Positions 1-5,690 of a DNA stretch of 5,690 nt are shown here, piece after piece (position 1 is the first letter of the stretch; every line of letters starts with the position of its first letter). Both the position numbers and the translations under genes were made by a program. The notes below the pieces were generated by a model that ran no database searches, was not told where the DNA came from, and worked only from the letters and a program-made list of their open reading frames with translations. Origin of the DNA: Enterocloster bolteae (lineage in GTDB: Bacteria; Bacillota_A; Clostridia; Lachnospirales; Lachnospiraceae); the NCBI GenBank assembly GCA_021769025.1, contig JAETTS010000187.1, forward strand, positions 1 through 5,690. The letters run 5' to 3'.

Positions 1-5
1 CCCTG

Positions 6-3000
6 TTACACGTTTATCTTTATGGTTTTTATCTCATAAGGCCTCATCTCAAACTCCAGACTTTCCCCACAGCACGATATGGCTTCCAGCGAATTCTCCA
101 TACAATCGCAGTCCCAGGCCTCTCTTCCCTTGGCCCATGGCGCATCCAGATGTACCTTGGTCCGTCTGCCGTAAGCCTCGTAAAGCCGCAGGATCACGCC
201 ATCCTTCTCTTCTGCCTGCTTTACCGTATCCAGAAGCACATTTTCCTCCTTTATCTGTATGAAGGAGTATTCATCCCTCTTCCCTTCTCCTGTCCAGTCT
301 CCTTCCAGCGGGCAGTTAAGCATATAAGCTTCTCTCACCACCTGTCCCCTGCGGAAATCTCCCGGATGAGGGAAGATTCCATAAGTAAATATATGATGCC
401 CCTGGTCTGCGTCTGTGTGGGGGAAGATTCCTGAAGTCAGCAAGGTTAACCCCATGACCGAATCATGGATATCGTATCCATACTTGCAGTCATTTAACAG
501 AGCCACTCCATAGCCGTCCTCCGATATGTCAGCCCATTTATGCCCGCAAGTCTCGAACCTTGCCTGATCCCAGGAAGTATTCCTGTGGGTAGGGCGCTTC
601 ACATTGCCAAATTGGATCTCATAGTCTGCGCTGTTGCAGAGAATATCAAAGGGAAACTCTGCTTTTACCAACATCTGATGCTCATGCCAGTGGATATCCG
701 TCTTGAAATCGATTCTGGCTGTGTGGCGGTAAAAATAGATATGCTGCTCCACTGTGGAAGACAAATACGGCCTCTTTATGTAAATGCATCCCCGCACTGG
801 ACCATTTTCCAAAAGAGTAAACTGGGTCGGGGATTCCAGCTGCCAGCTATGCTCCCGATACGTGGGATCAATATTCCAGCAGTCATACTCCAGCGGACGA
901 TCCTCATAAACTGTGATCCGGTTTCCTGCACATCCAGGCTTTAAAAGCTCCCTCTCCTGCCTTTTGTCATAGATACTTGTCATCTCCCCGTCTAAGTTAA
1001 ATTGTATCTGATAGAAAGCAGTCTCAATCCGTGTAGGAACGCCTTGTTCATTCCATTCTGTCTTCTCTATGACATCTGATGCCGTCGATGCCTGTAAGCC
1101 TGTCTGTTCTGGCTGCTCCAGGAGCTTCTGGCTTCCTGTCTGTTTGCCGTACACTCTGTATCCCTTGGATGGCACATCCTCCGCCAGATACAGCCAGGAG
1201 CCGTCTGCTCCTTTCTGCACCGTCATCCCCGCCAGGTTCTCCTCCTTTTCCATTGTAAGAATATCCGTTCTGGGGAAGCTAAGATTGTTCCAGGCCATCA
1301 GCTGATGTCCACCCTTCTTAAATCCCGCTGTCTTAAGAACCTGATCCTTTGCATTCCTCACAATCTTTTGCCCTGAAGCCAGAAGCTTCTCATACTGAAC
1401 CGCGGAATCTTCATACACTTCCTTGATGGAGGAACCAGGAAGAATATCATGGAACTGATTGAGGAGCAAGATCTTCCAGTTGTCATCCAACTCCTTCTTC
1501 GGATAGGAGAACCCATTTTCCAGTTCCGCAGCGATCACCGAGTACAGTTCTGCGTCGCCGCACAGAAACTCGCTCTTCCGGTTGTACCATTTATTTTTCG
1601 CTATGGACGTGTAAGTGCCCCGGTGGAATTCCAGGTAAAGTTCCCCGCTCCAGGAAGGAAGCCTTTTTCGATCCATGGTTTCCTCCAACAAATGGAAAAA
1701 CTCCTTTACAAATGTCTGGCGGGTTCTGGGACACCTGGCCACGCCCCTTTCCATGCGCCGGCTTTCCTCCAGCATCTCCTCCGTCGGGCCGCCACCTCCG
1801 TCTCCGTGGCCGAAGCAGGTCAGCACATCCTGGCTGACATCCTTATTCTGGTATCTCTGCCACGTTCCCATCACCTGGCTGACATTCTGGCGCCCGTTGT
1901 AGGTGGTAAAGAAAGAAGTCTCCCCGTTCTTATCGTAATCCTTGGTGGTGATTAAATAAGACAGCACCTCGCTCCCATCAATCCCCCTCCACAAAAATGT
2001 GTCATAGGGAAACTTGTTGTACTCATTCCAGCTGATCTTGGTGGTCATAAAATAGGAAATTCCAGACTTCCTTAAAATCTGGGGCATGGCCGCGCTGTAT
2101 CCGAACACATCTGGCAGCCACAACACCTCATTGGGCGCAGCACCCAATTCCTTCTCAAAATACCTTCGCCCATAGAGAATCTGGCGGATCAGAGATTCTC
2201 CGGAAGATAAGTTGCAGTCCGGCTCCACCCAGGAAGCGCCTTCCGCCTCCCAACGCCCTTCCTTTATCCGCTCCTTGATTCTCTCAAACAGTTCCGGCGC
2301 ATCCTCCCTTACAAACTCATACAGTTGAGGCTGGCTGGACATAAAACGGTATTCCGGATACCGGTCCATGAGATTCAATACCGTGTTGAAGCTTCTCACC
2401 GCCTTCTGTCTGGTCTGCTTTAAGGGCCATTTCCACGCCACATCAATATGGGTATGGCCAATGCTGTGAACCACAACCTGGCTGTCCTTTCTGGCCTTAT
2501 AATACTGCTCCTGTAAAAATAGATCCGCCTCCCTTACTGACTGATAAAAGGCTTCCGAACCGGGACGGCGCAAATCGATCCGGCTGATACAGTCATTTAA
2601 GGCCTTCCATGCCTGAATCCGCTCCAGATCCTCATGAGGAAGCATCTCCCCCGCCTCAAATGGTACCTTTATATCATAGTAAAGCTTTGCCACATCTTCC
2701 TCATACACAGCCACATCCAGATGGAAAAAATTCGTCCTAGCCTTGTTGTTGGAGTACGCATAAAAAGCCAGGACACACGCCTTCTCTCCGCTGTCAAGGA
2801 TCATCTCCTGATGGTTCATGTCCATGGTTCCTTTCAGCTTCCCGTCTGCATACACCATGATCTGCGGGTTATCCGTGTTCCACAGATCCGTATCCCCTGT
2901 GCTTAGGATGACTCTCCGTTCCTTCCCTTTCGCTCTTTCGTCTGCAGCGATATGGGCCAGAAACCAGTAATGGCGGTCCCTTCCGCCCCAGGTCTCATCC

Positions 3001-3170
3001 CTTCCATAGGGCCTTAATTCCATAGATTCCAGCTGCTCCATGGAAATCCGCTCATGAAACCCATAGGTTCCGTCGCCAACTTGTACATCCTCCACCGGTA
3101 CACGGCAGGAATACCGAAGGGCCCCTAAGGTGTCCACTGCCATCTTGATTCTGTTTCTGATGGAATCCAT
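6..3170 (-). CDS. Cytosolic GH38 alpha-mannosidase, MAN2C1/Ams1-like (class IIC)
   Basis: Complete 1054-residue protein, ATG to TAA. It should hydrolyse terminal alpha-linked mannose from oligosaccharides by a retaining, divalent-metal-dependent mechanism. Visible motifs: GHTHIDVAW (238-246), with H241 and D243 as metal ligands; WLPDVFGYSAAMPQIL (351-366), with D354 as the expected nucleophile; FGHGDGGGGPT (453-463); LEFHRGTYTS (513-522); and LNQFHDILPGS (570-580), with H574 as the expected last metal ligand. Order: N-terminal beta-rich domain (about 1-230), GH38 catalytic barrel (about 234-500), helical middle domain (about 505-600), C-terminal beta-sandwich (about 700-1054). The C-terminal part carries HWHEHQ (827-832), EIQFGNVKRPTH (851-862), NTSWDQARFE (864-873) and LLNDCKYG (891-898). 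From memory these are closest to human MAN2C1 and yeast Ams1, whose length of about 1040-1080 also fits. There is no signal peptide, so it is cytosolic and would need imported substrate. The start is set by an AGGAGG 8 nt upstream. Linkage specificity cannot be read from the sequence. Confidence 0.96.
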   Translation of the reverse strand: MDSIRNRIKMAVDTLGALRYSCRVPVEDVQVGDGTYGFHERISMEQLESMELRPYGRDETWGGRDRHYWFLAHIAADERAKGKERRVILSTGDTDLWNTDNPQIMVYADGKLKGTMDMNHQEMILDSGEKACVLAFYAYSNNKARTNFFHLDVAVYEEDVAKLYYDIKVPFEAGEMLPHEDLERIQAWKALNDCISRIDLRRPGSEAFYQSVREADLFLQEQYYKARKDSQVVVHSIGHTHIDVAWKWPLKQTRQKAVRSFNTVLNLMDRYPEYRFMSSQPQLYEFVREDAPELFERIKERIKEGRWEAEGASWVEPDCNLSSGESLIRQILYGRRYFEKELGAAPNEVLWLPDVFGYSAAMPQILRKSGISYFMTTKISWNEYNKFPYDTFLWRGIDGSEVLSYLITTKDYDKNGETSFFTTYNGRQNVSQVMGTWQRYQNKDVSQDVLTCFGHGDGGGGPTEEMLEESRRMERGVARCPRTRQTFVKEFFHLLEETMDRKRLPSWSGELYLEFHRGTYTSIAKNKWYNRKSEFLCGDAELYSVIAAELENGFSYPKKELDDNWKILLLNQFHDILPGSSIKEVYEDSAVQYEKLLASGQKIVRNAKDQVLKTAGFKKGGHQLMAWNNLSFPRTDILTMEKEENLAGMTVQKGADGSWLYLAEDVPSKGYRVYGKQTGSQKLLEQPEQTGLQASTASDVIEKTEWNEQGVPTRIETAFYQIQFNLDGEMTSIYDKRQERELLKPGCAGNRITVYEDRPLEYDCWNIDPTYREHSWQLESPTQFTLLENGPVRGCIYIKRPYLSSTVEQHIYFYRHTARIDFKTDIHWHEHQMLVKAEFPFDILCNSADYEIQFGNVKRPTHRNTSWDQARFETCGHKWADISEDGYGVALLNDCKYGYDIHDSVMGLTLLTSGIFPHTDADQGHHIFTYGIFPHPGDFRRGQVVREAYMLNCPLEGDWTGEGKRDEYSFIQIKEENVLLDTVKQAEEKDGVILRLYEAYGRRTKVHLDAPWAKGREAWDCDCMENSLEAISCCGESLEFEMRPYEIKTIKINV

Positions 3171-3178
3171 CTCTCTAT

Positions 3179-3184
3179 CCTCCT
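3179..3184 (-). promoter_or_regulatory. RBS of the alpha-mannosidase gene
   Basis: The reverse strand reads AGGAGG with an 8-nt spacer to the ATG at 3170. This is a consensus Shine-Dalgarno site and fixes the start. It also means the gene can be translated independently of the kinase gene about 285 bases upstream. Confidence 0.9.
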
Positions 3185-3209
3185 GGTAAAAATAATGTTG
3201 AACAATTCC

Positions 3210-3238
3210 ATTATAACATATATTTATTATATTAGATA
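3210..3238 (-). promoter_or_regulatory. Candidate promoter for the alpha-mannosidase gene
   Basis: On the reverse strand there is a perfect TATAAT at 3215-3210, about 40 nt from the start codon, inside a roughly 90-bp very AT-rich stretch (3171-3263). The hexamer at 17-nt spacing (TATCTA, 3238-3233) is a poor -35 match, so any promoter would rely on the -10 and the AT-rich upstream DNA or on an activator. A second TATAAT at 3260-3255 has no good -35; the nearest TTGACC is only 12 nt away. AT-rich DNA gives chance matches, hence moderate confidence. Confidence 0.45.
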
Positions 3239-3270
3239 TATTAAATAAAATAATATTATATCATGATGTT

Positions 3271-3294
3271 GGGGTCAAAAGGTCTTTTGACCCC
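3271..3294. repeat. Perfect 10-bp hairpin at the left end of the element
   Basis: ggggtcaaaa (3271-3280) and ttttgacccc (3285-3294) are perfect complements around a 4-nt loop. On the minus strand it lies downstream of the kinase gene, but the bases after it (AACATCATGATA) are not a U tract, so it is not a convincing intrinsic terminator. It shares its left arm with the long terminal inverted repeat, so the local hairpin and the end-to-end pairing are mutually exclusive. Confidence 0.75.
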
Positions 3295-3303
3295 TTTGAT
3301 ACC

Positions 3304-3335
3304 GGATTGCTCCGCACTTTGTGCTCCCGCAATCC
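3304..3335. repeat. Two-tier internal hairpin of the element
   Basis: GGATTGC (3304-3310) pairs with GCAATCC (3329-3335). Inside, GCAC (3314-3317) pairs with GTGC (3321-3324) around a TTT loop, with a small TCC/TCCC internal loop between the two stems. All 11 pairs are Watson-Crick. Two nested stems with a symmetric-looking internal loop are unlikely by chance and suggest a conserved fold in RNA or single-stranded DNA. Confidence 0.7.
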
Positions 3336-3396
3336 TCAAAAACATTCAAAATCCGCCTTAATCGGGCTACTTTTTCATGTTTTTGGCGGGTCCCAA

Positions 3397-3441
3397 GGCC
3401 AAAAATCCTCTTGCAAGCAAGTTTGCATCGGATTTTTGACC
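3397..3441. repeat. Internal 12-bp hairpin near the right end of the element
   Basis: ggccaaaaatcc (3397-3408) faces ggatttttgacc (3430-3441), 11 of 12 pairs. The odd pair is C-A on the plus strand and becomes U-G in a minus-strand RNA. The loop contains TGCAA/TTGCA, which can add a smaller stem. The right arm overlaps the terminal inverted repeat by four bases. Confidence 0.65.
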
Positions 3442-3455
3442 TTTTGACCCTGGTA

Positions 3456-4361
3456 TCATATCATTGAATGTGAACAATAATCCATCACTTCCTCCCATGT
3501 GGGAATGGAAGGACTGGCTCCTCTTCTGCTGACTGTGAGGGCTGATGCCATCGCTGCTATATCAAGTGCCTCCTCCACACCCTTTCCCTGGACAATGCTT
3601 CCCATGAAAAATCCGGTAAATGTATCTCCTGCCGCCGTGGTATCCACCACCTTTACCGGATAGATGGGCTGGTGGTACCGTTCCTCCTTATATCCGTAGA
3701 CAGCGCCTTCCTTTCCCAGGGTCAACACAATCCGGGCATTGGGAAACCGCTTCATCAATGCCTCCCTAATCCTTTCCGGCTCCTTGTGGGAAGCCCCGCT
3801 CATAGAAATCCCTTCCACCTCATTCAGAATCAGATAGTCCACATAGGAAAGGGGCATATCAAAGATTTTCTCATCCATAGGCGAGGGATTTAAGACGATG
3901 GTCATGCCCATGCGGTGTGCCTTCTCCATGATATATGGAATCTGATTGATCTCATTTTGCAGCACCAGAATGTCTCCGCTTGCAAAATAGGACAACGCCT
4001 GGTCTGCTTCCTGCTCTGTGATGCTCTGATTGGCTCCCCCATATAAGATGATACTGTTCTCCCCTTCCGGCGTGGTCTGAATGATGGCATGCCCGCTGGG
4101 CCCCTCTTTTTTGCTGATCAGTTCCGTGTGAACCGATGCCTGTCTCAGCTGTCTAATCAGCATATCCCAGTCATTCCGTCCAACTGCCCCTGCATGCCAG
4201 GTCTCCACTCCACTGCGGGCAAGGGCTACTGACTGGTTCAATCCCTTTCCCCCACAAAACAACTGCAAATCATCTGAGGAAAGGGTCTCTCCCGGCTGGA
4301 CAAAATGATTCATTTTGTATACATGGTCGACATTTAACGAACCAAATACAAGTGCTTTCAT
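3456..4361 (-). CDS. PfkB-family sugar kinase, ribokinase-like
   Basis: Complete 301-residue protein, the usual ribokinase length. The family transfers the ATP gamma-phosphate to a sugar hydroxyl in the cytoplasm. Seen: N-terminal GSLNVDH (7-13) with the sugar-contacting Asp position (D12); the first PfkB signature FCGGKGLNQSVALARSG (35-51) with GGKG and N42; NPSPMDE (158-164), like the NPAPA stretch of ribokinases; LILNEVEG (177-184); VLTLGKEGA (212-220); and the second signature VVDTTAAGDTFTGFF (238-252), with D246 as the catalytic base. RRGASPSIP (279-287) closes the nucleotide and monovalent-cation region. DTTAAGDTF matches E. coli RbsK as I remember it, so ribose is possible, but PfkB substrates cannot be called safely. 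The start ATG overlaps the upstream stop as ATGA, implying translational coupling; a weak AAGGAG at 4373-4378 and a GAGG at 4366-4369 lie upstream. Its TGA coincides with the edge of the 195-bp repeat. Confidence 0.93.
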   Translation of the reverse strand: MKALVFGSLNVDHVYKMNHFVQPGETLSSDDLQLFCGGKGLNQSVALARSGVETWHAGAVGRNDWDMLIRQLRQASVHTELISKKEGPSGHAIIQTTPEGENSIILYGGANQSITEQEADQALSYFASGDILVLQNEINQIPYIMEKAHRMGMTIVLNPSPMDEKIFDMPLSYVDYLILNEVEGISMSGASHKEPERIREALMKRFPNARIVLTLGKEGAVYGYKEERYHQPIYPVKVVDTTAAGDTFTGFFMGSIVQGKGVEEALDIAAMASALTVSRRGASPSIPTWEEVMDYCSHSMI

Positions 4362-4768
4362 GAAGCCTCACTCTCCTTTCGACACCATATGGCAATCTCC
4401 CCAATCAGAGAAAGCGGCAGCGGCTTGTCGTAAGGCAGCTGTATCGCCCCCTTGCTGGTCTTATACTCCTGAAGCTTTTCAGCAAATGCCTCCACCGCCT
4501 CCGGTCCCGGGTACAGACCAATATGATGCCTGAAAGCGGCGAATTGTATCAGGTTGCGCTTCTTCCAGTAAGTAGGCATGCTCCAGGAGATCTTCTCCAT
4601 AGCATCCGGTATGGCGGTTTTGATCGCTTCTCTTATCTGCTGCAGGTAAGGCCGCACCTGCTCCTCCTGCCGTTGGATGTAGTCCTCAATGGTTTTCGGC
4701 GGTTCCCCGCAATAGTGATCCTGGTTTGTGTGCTTGAATGTGCGCCCGCACTTGGGACATTGCCACAT
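4358..4768 (-). CDS. Zinc-ribbon DUF1801 (YdhG-like) protein
   Basis: 136 residues from the ATG at 4768. A TTG at 4798 would add ten residues, but those codons run through the AGGAGG (4776-4781) that sits 7 nt before the ATG, so the ATG is preferred. N-terminal residues 1-21 form a small metal-binding motif: C4-P-K-C7, H18 and C20. The rest (about 25-130) resembles the DUF1801/YdhG fold family: IEDYI (27-31), REAIKTAIPDAMEKISWSMPT (46-66), a hydrophobic FAAFRHHIGLYPGPEAVEAF stretch (76-95), then KGAIQLPYDKPLP (106-118) and a final helix. Some relatives are labelled iron chaperones or frataxin-like, but the role here is unknown. It is the first gene of its transcript and overlaps the kinase start by 4 nt, so the two proteins are probably made together. 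Family assignment is from memory of characteristic motifs. Confidence 0.85.
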   Translation of the reverse strand: MWQCPKCGRTFKHTNQDHYCGEPPKTIEDYIQRQEEQVRPYLQQIREAIKTAIPDAMEKISWSMPTYWKKRNLIQFAAFRHHIGLYPGPEAVEAFAEKLQEYKTSKGAIQLPYDKPLPLSLIGEIAIWCRKESEAS

Positions 4769-4775
4769 ATTCTTT

Positions 4776-4781
4776 CCTCCT
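4776..4781 (-). promoter_or_regulatory. RBS that decides the DUF1801 gene start
   Basis: The reverse strand reads AGGAGG with a 7-nt spacer to the ATG at 4768. It lies inside the longer TTG-started reading frame, which argues against the TTG. Confidence 0.88.
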
Positions 4782-4812
4782 GTGATTCTTACATACAAAA
4801 ATACTGTCTTCT

Positions 4813-4841
4813 ATTATAGGTTATATACCTGTAAAAACCAA
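4813..4841 (-). promoter_or_regulatory. Candidate sigma-A promoter for the DUF1801-kinase operon
   Basis: On the reverse strand, TTGGTT (4841-4836) and a perfect TATAAT (4818-4813) are separated by exactly 17 nt. The -35 keeps the TTG core but not the rest. A start near 4806 would give a leader of about 40 nt before the ATG at 4768. Inverted repeats overlap both elements, suggesting a repressed or otherwise regulated promoter. Confidence 0.65.
4818..4830. promoter_or_regulatory. Near-palindrome in the promoter spacer, possible operator
   Basis: AGGTTATATACCT is a 13-bp near-palindrome with AGGT/ACCT arms and one mismatched pair. It sits between the -35 and -10 of the minus-strand promoter, touching the -10, which is a classic position for a repressor. 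No regulator gene is in the window and the site matches no operator I can name. Confidence 0.35.
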
Positions 4842-4850
4842 GAGGTTTTT
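4833..4850. repeat. 7-bp inverted repeat over the -35 of the operon promoter
   Basis: aaaaacc (4833-4839) and ggttttt (4844-4850) are perfect complements around AAGA. The repeat covers the candidate -35 of the minus-strand promoter. On the plus strand it has a hairpin followed by ATACTACATTTTT, not an uninterrupted T run, and no gene ends just upstream on that strand, so a terminator role is unlikely. It could be an operator or chance in AT-rich DNA. Confidence 0.35.
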
Positions 4851-4883
4851 ATACTACATTTTTCGGTTTTTTGGAAAATAGAC

Positions 4884-4912
4884 TGGACAAAAGCAGTATA
4901 AGGTACTATGTT
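4884..4912 (+). promoter_or_regulatory. Candidate promoter for the Dat gene
   Basis: TGGACA (4884-4889, five of six to the -35 consensus) and TATGTT (4907-4912, four of six to the -10) are 17 nt apart. The start would be near 4919, leaving a leader of about 78 nt. An alternative -10, TATAAG (4897-4902), scores better alone but lacks a -35 at normal spacing. No leader peptide or riboswitch is recognised in 4920-4985. Confidence 0.5.
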
Positions 4913-4919
4913 AATAGTA
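4904..4919. promoter_or_regulatory. Inverted repeat over the Dat promoter -10, possible operator
   Basis: TACTAT (4904-4909) and ATAGTA (4914-4919) are perfect 6-bp inverted arms separated by GTTA. The site overlaps the candidate -10 and start point, where a dimeric repressor would block transcription. The protein that would bind is unknown; no regulator gene is present in the window. Confidence 0.45.
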
Positions 4920-4985
4920 AGTAGTGACAAAGACACCAACACCGTTCAGGCGGAAATTCGTTTTTTGCTGCGGTTTGGCTGACAT

Positions 4986-4990
4986 GGAGG
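4986..4990 (+). promoter_or_regulatory. RBS of the Dat gene
   Basis: GGAGG followed by a 6-nt spacer to the ATG at 4997, a strong Shine-Dalgarno site that supports this start over the in-frame methionine at codon 18. Confidence 0.88.
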
Positions 4991-4996
4991 AAAATT

Positions 4997-5690
4997 ATGA
5001 AAGAACTTGCATACTATGATGGACAAATAGGCAGCCCGGATCAAGTTATGATTCCCTTTGGGGACAGAGTACATTTTTTCGGAGACGGGGTATATGAAGC
5101 TACTTTAAGCGGAAACCACAAGATTTTTCTGCTGGAAGAACATCTAGACCGATTTTACAGCAGCGCCAAGGCTCTGGAGATTCGGATTCCCATAGGCAAA
5201 GGGGAACTTGGGCAGCTTCTGACAGATCTATTGCAGAAGGTGGAGGGAAGGACTCATTTTGTCTACTGGCAGGTCACCCGGGGAGTTGCCCAGAGAAACC
5301 ATACCTACGACGATGATCTCACAGGGAAATTGTGGGTTTCCATTCGTCCCTTTGCTATGCAGGATCCGGAAAAAGAGATTGGCGTGATCACCAAGGAAGA
5401 TACCCGCTTCTATCACTGCAATATAAAGACATTGAATCTGTTGCCCTCTGTTATGGCTTCCCAGGATGCCAAACGGGCCGGTGCAGGAGAGACGGTGTTC
5501 CATCGGGGAGAGACAGTCACCGAGTGTTCTCATAGCAATGTATCCATCTTAAAAGACGGTATGTTCATCTCCCATCCCAATGACAACATGATTCTCAGAG
5601 GCATTGCCAAGACCCACATGATCATGGCATGTTATCGTCTGGGAATCCAGGTGGTGGAACGTCCCTTTACCTTGGCGGAACTGATGGATG
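4997..5690 (+). CDS. dat: D-amino-acid aminotransferase (Dat), 3' end beyond the window
   Basis: Open frame of 231 codons from ATG with no stop before the window edge; the family is about 280 residues, so roughly the last fifth is missing. It is a PLP-dependent class IV aminotransferase that interconverts D-alanine plus 2-oxoglutarate with pyruvate plus D-glutamate, supplying peptidoglycan precursors in the cytoplasm. Seen: HFFGDGVYE (26-34) with Y33; EEHLDRFYSSA (47-57); QVTRGVAQRNH (92-102); IKTLNLLPS (143-151) with K144, the PLP lysine; HRGETVTECSHSNV (169-182) with E176 at the cofactor pyridine position; and HPNDNMILRGI (193-203). R100 and H102 line up with the carboxylate-binding Arg98 and His100 of the Bacillus sp. 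YM-1 enzyme as I remember it. These features favour Dat over branched-chain aminotransferase or aminodeoxychorismate lyase. It is transcribed divergently from the DUF1801-kinase operon. Confidence 0.92.
   Translation, partial: MKELAYYDGQIGSPDQVMIPFGDRVHFFGDGVYEATLSGNHKIFLLEEHLDRFYSSAKALEIRIPIGKGELGQLLTDLLQKVEGRTHFVYWQVTRGVAQRNHTYDDDLTGKLWVSIRPFAMQDPEKEIGVITKEDTRFYHCNIKTLNLLPSVMASQDAKRAGAGETVFHRGETVTECSHSNVSILKDGMFISHPNDNMILRGIAKTHMIMACYRLGIQVVERPFTLAELMD

Larger units (their letters stand above)
3264..3458. repeat. 195-bp MITE-like or structured intergenic element with 21-bp terminal inverted repeats
   Basis: The ends at 3264-3284 and 3438-3458 are inverted copies. The inner 13 bp (gggtcaaaaggtc at 3272-3284, its complement at 3438-3450) are identical, the next 4 bp (GTTG against ACCA) differ by transitions only, and the outer 4 bp (TGAT) match again. 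The four differing positions would all form G-U pairs in a plus-strand RNA. Between the ends are several inverted repeats: 3271-3294, 3304-3335, 3338-3345 with 3377-3384 (aaaaacat/atgttttt), and 3397-3408 with 3430-3441. TATCA occurs directly outside both ends (3259-3263 and 3459-3463), which would fit a 5-bp target duplication, though the surrounding sequence is low-complexity. No coding potential is evident. It fills the gap between the kinase and mannosidase genes and its right edge includes the kinase stop codon. It could be a non-autonomous mobile element, a dispersed clostridial repeat, or an RNA processing or attenuation element. I see the structure; the class is inference. Confidence 0.7.

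Noticed and set aside
1449..1955. 168-codon open frame on the plus strand
   Set aside because: It lies antisense to the conserved catalytic and middle domains of the mannosidase, has no recognisable domain, and is best explained as a shadow of that gene's codon usage. The same applies to the other plus-strand frames within 150-2906.
3271..3294. Intrinsic terminator for the kinase operon
   Set aside because: The stem is strong, but neither strand has a proper U tract directly after it; it is better explained as part of the terminal structure of the repeat.
3902..4090. 62-codon minus-strand frame within the kinase gene
   Set aside because: It is an out-of-frame reading of the kinase on the same strand with no RBS or domain evidence.
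4769..4798. TTG start giving a ten-residue N-terminal extension of the DUF1801 protein
   Set aside because: The extension is translated from the AGGAGG that serves the downstream ATG, and the metal-binding motif begins right after that ATG.
4920..4985. Riboswitch or attenuator in the Dat leader
   Set aside because: I could not find a known riboswitch core, a terminator hairpin with a T run, or a convincing leader peptide; only weak TCAG/CTGA complementarity is present.
5228..5535. Open frames on both strands inside the 3' part of the window
   Set aside because: Both overlap the well-supported aminotransferase in other frames and have no recognisable motifs.

Overview
The window holds four genes in two divergent groups, and everything seen points to a Gram-positive anaerobe of the Clostridia, most likely a gut Lachnospiraceae-type bacterium. 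This rests on near-consensus AGGAGG ribosome binding sites, AT-rich promoters between genes of middling GC, and the kinds of proteins encoded. The genus cannot be fixed from the sequence alone.

The minus-strand group reads from about 4810 down to the left edge. It starts with a small zinc-ribbon/DUF1801 protein (4358-4768), whose stop overlaps the start of a ribokinase-like PfkB sugar kinase (3456-4361) as ATGA. A 195-bp non-coding element follows, then a 1054-residue cytosolic GH38 alpha-mannosidase (6-3170) of the class shared with eukaryotic MAN2C1 and yeast Ams1. The mannosidase has its own strong RBS and an AT-rich promoter-like region. A simple reading is intracellular trimming of imported mannosides next to a sugar kinase. 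No transporter or regulator lies in the window, so the substrate and the functional link between kinase and mannosidase are inferred.

The plus-strand group begins at 4997 and runs off the right edge. It is a D-amino-acid aminotransferase (Dat), 231 codons of an expected 280 or so, which normally makes D-glutamate or D-alanine for peptidoglycan.

The divergent 228-bp gap between the DUF1801 gene and dat holds a well-spaced promoter candidate in each direction, each overlapped by short inverted repeats that could be operators.

The most notable non-coding feature is the 195-bp element at 3264-3458. It has 21-bp terminal inverted repeats (13 bp perfect, then four mismatches that are all transitions, then 4 bp perfect), several internal hairpins, and a possible 5-bp flanking duplication TATCA. 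It looks like a MITE-like dispersed repeat or a structured RNA element, and its right end supplies the stop codon of the kinase gene. No tRNA, rRNA, CRISPR array, insertion-sequence transposase or known riboswitch was seen.
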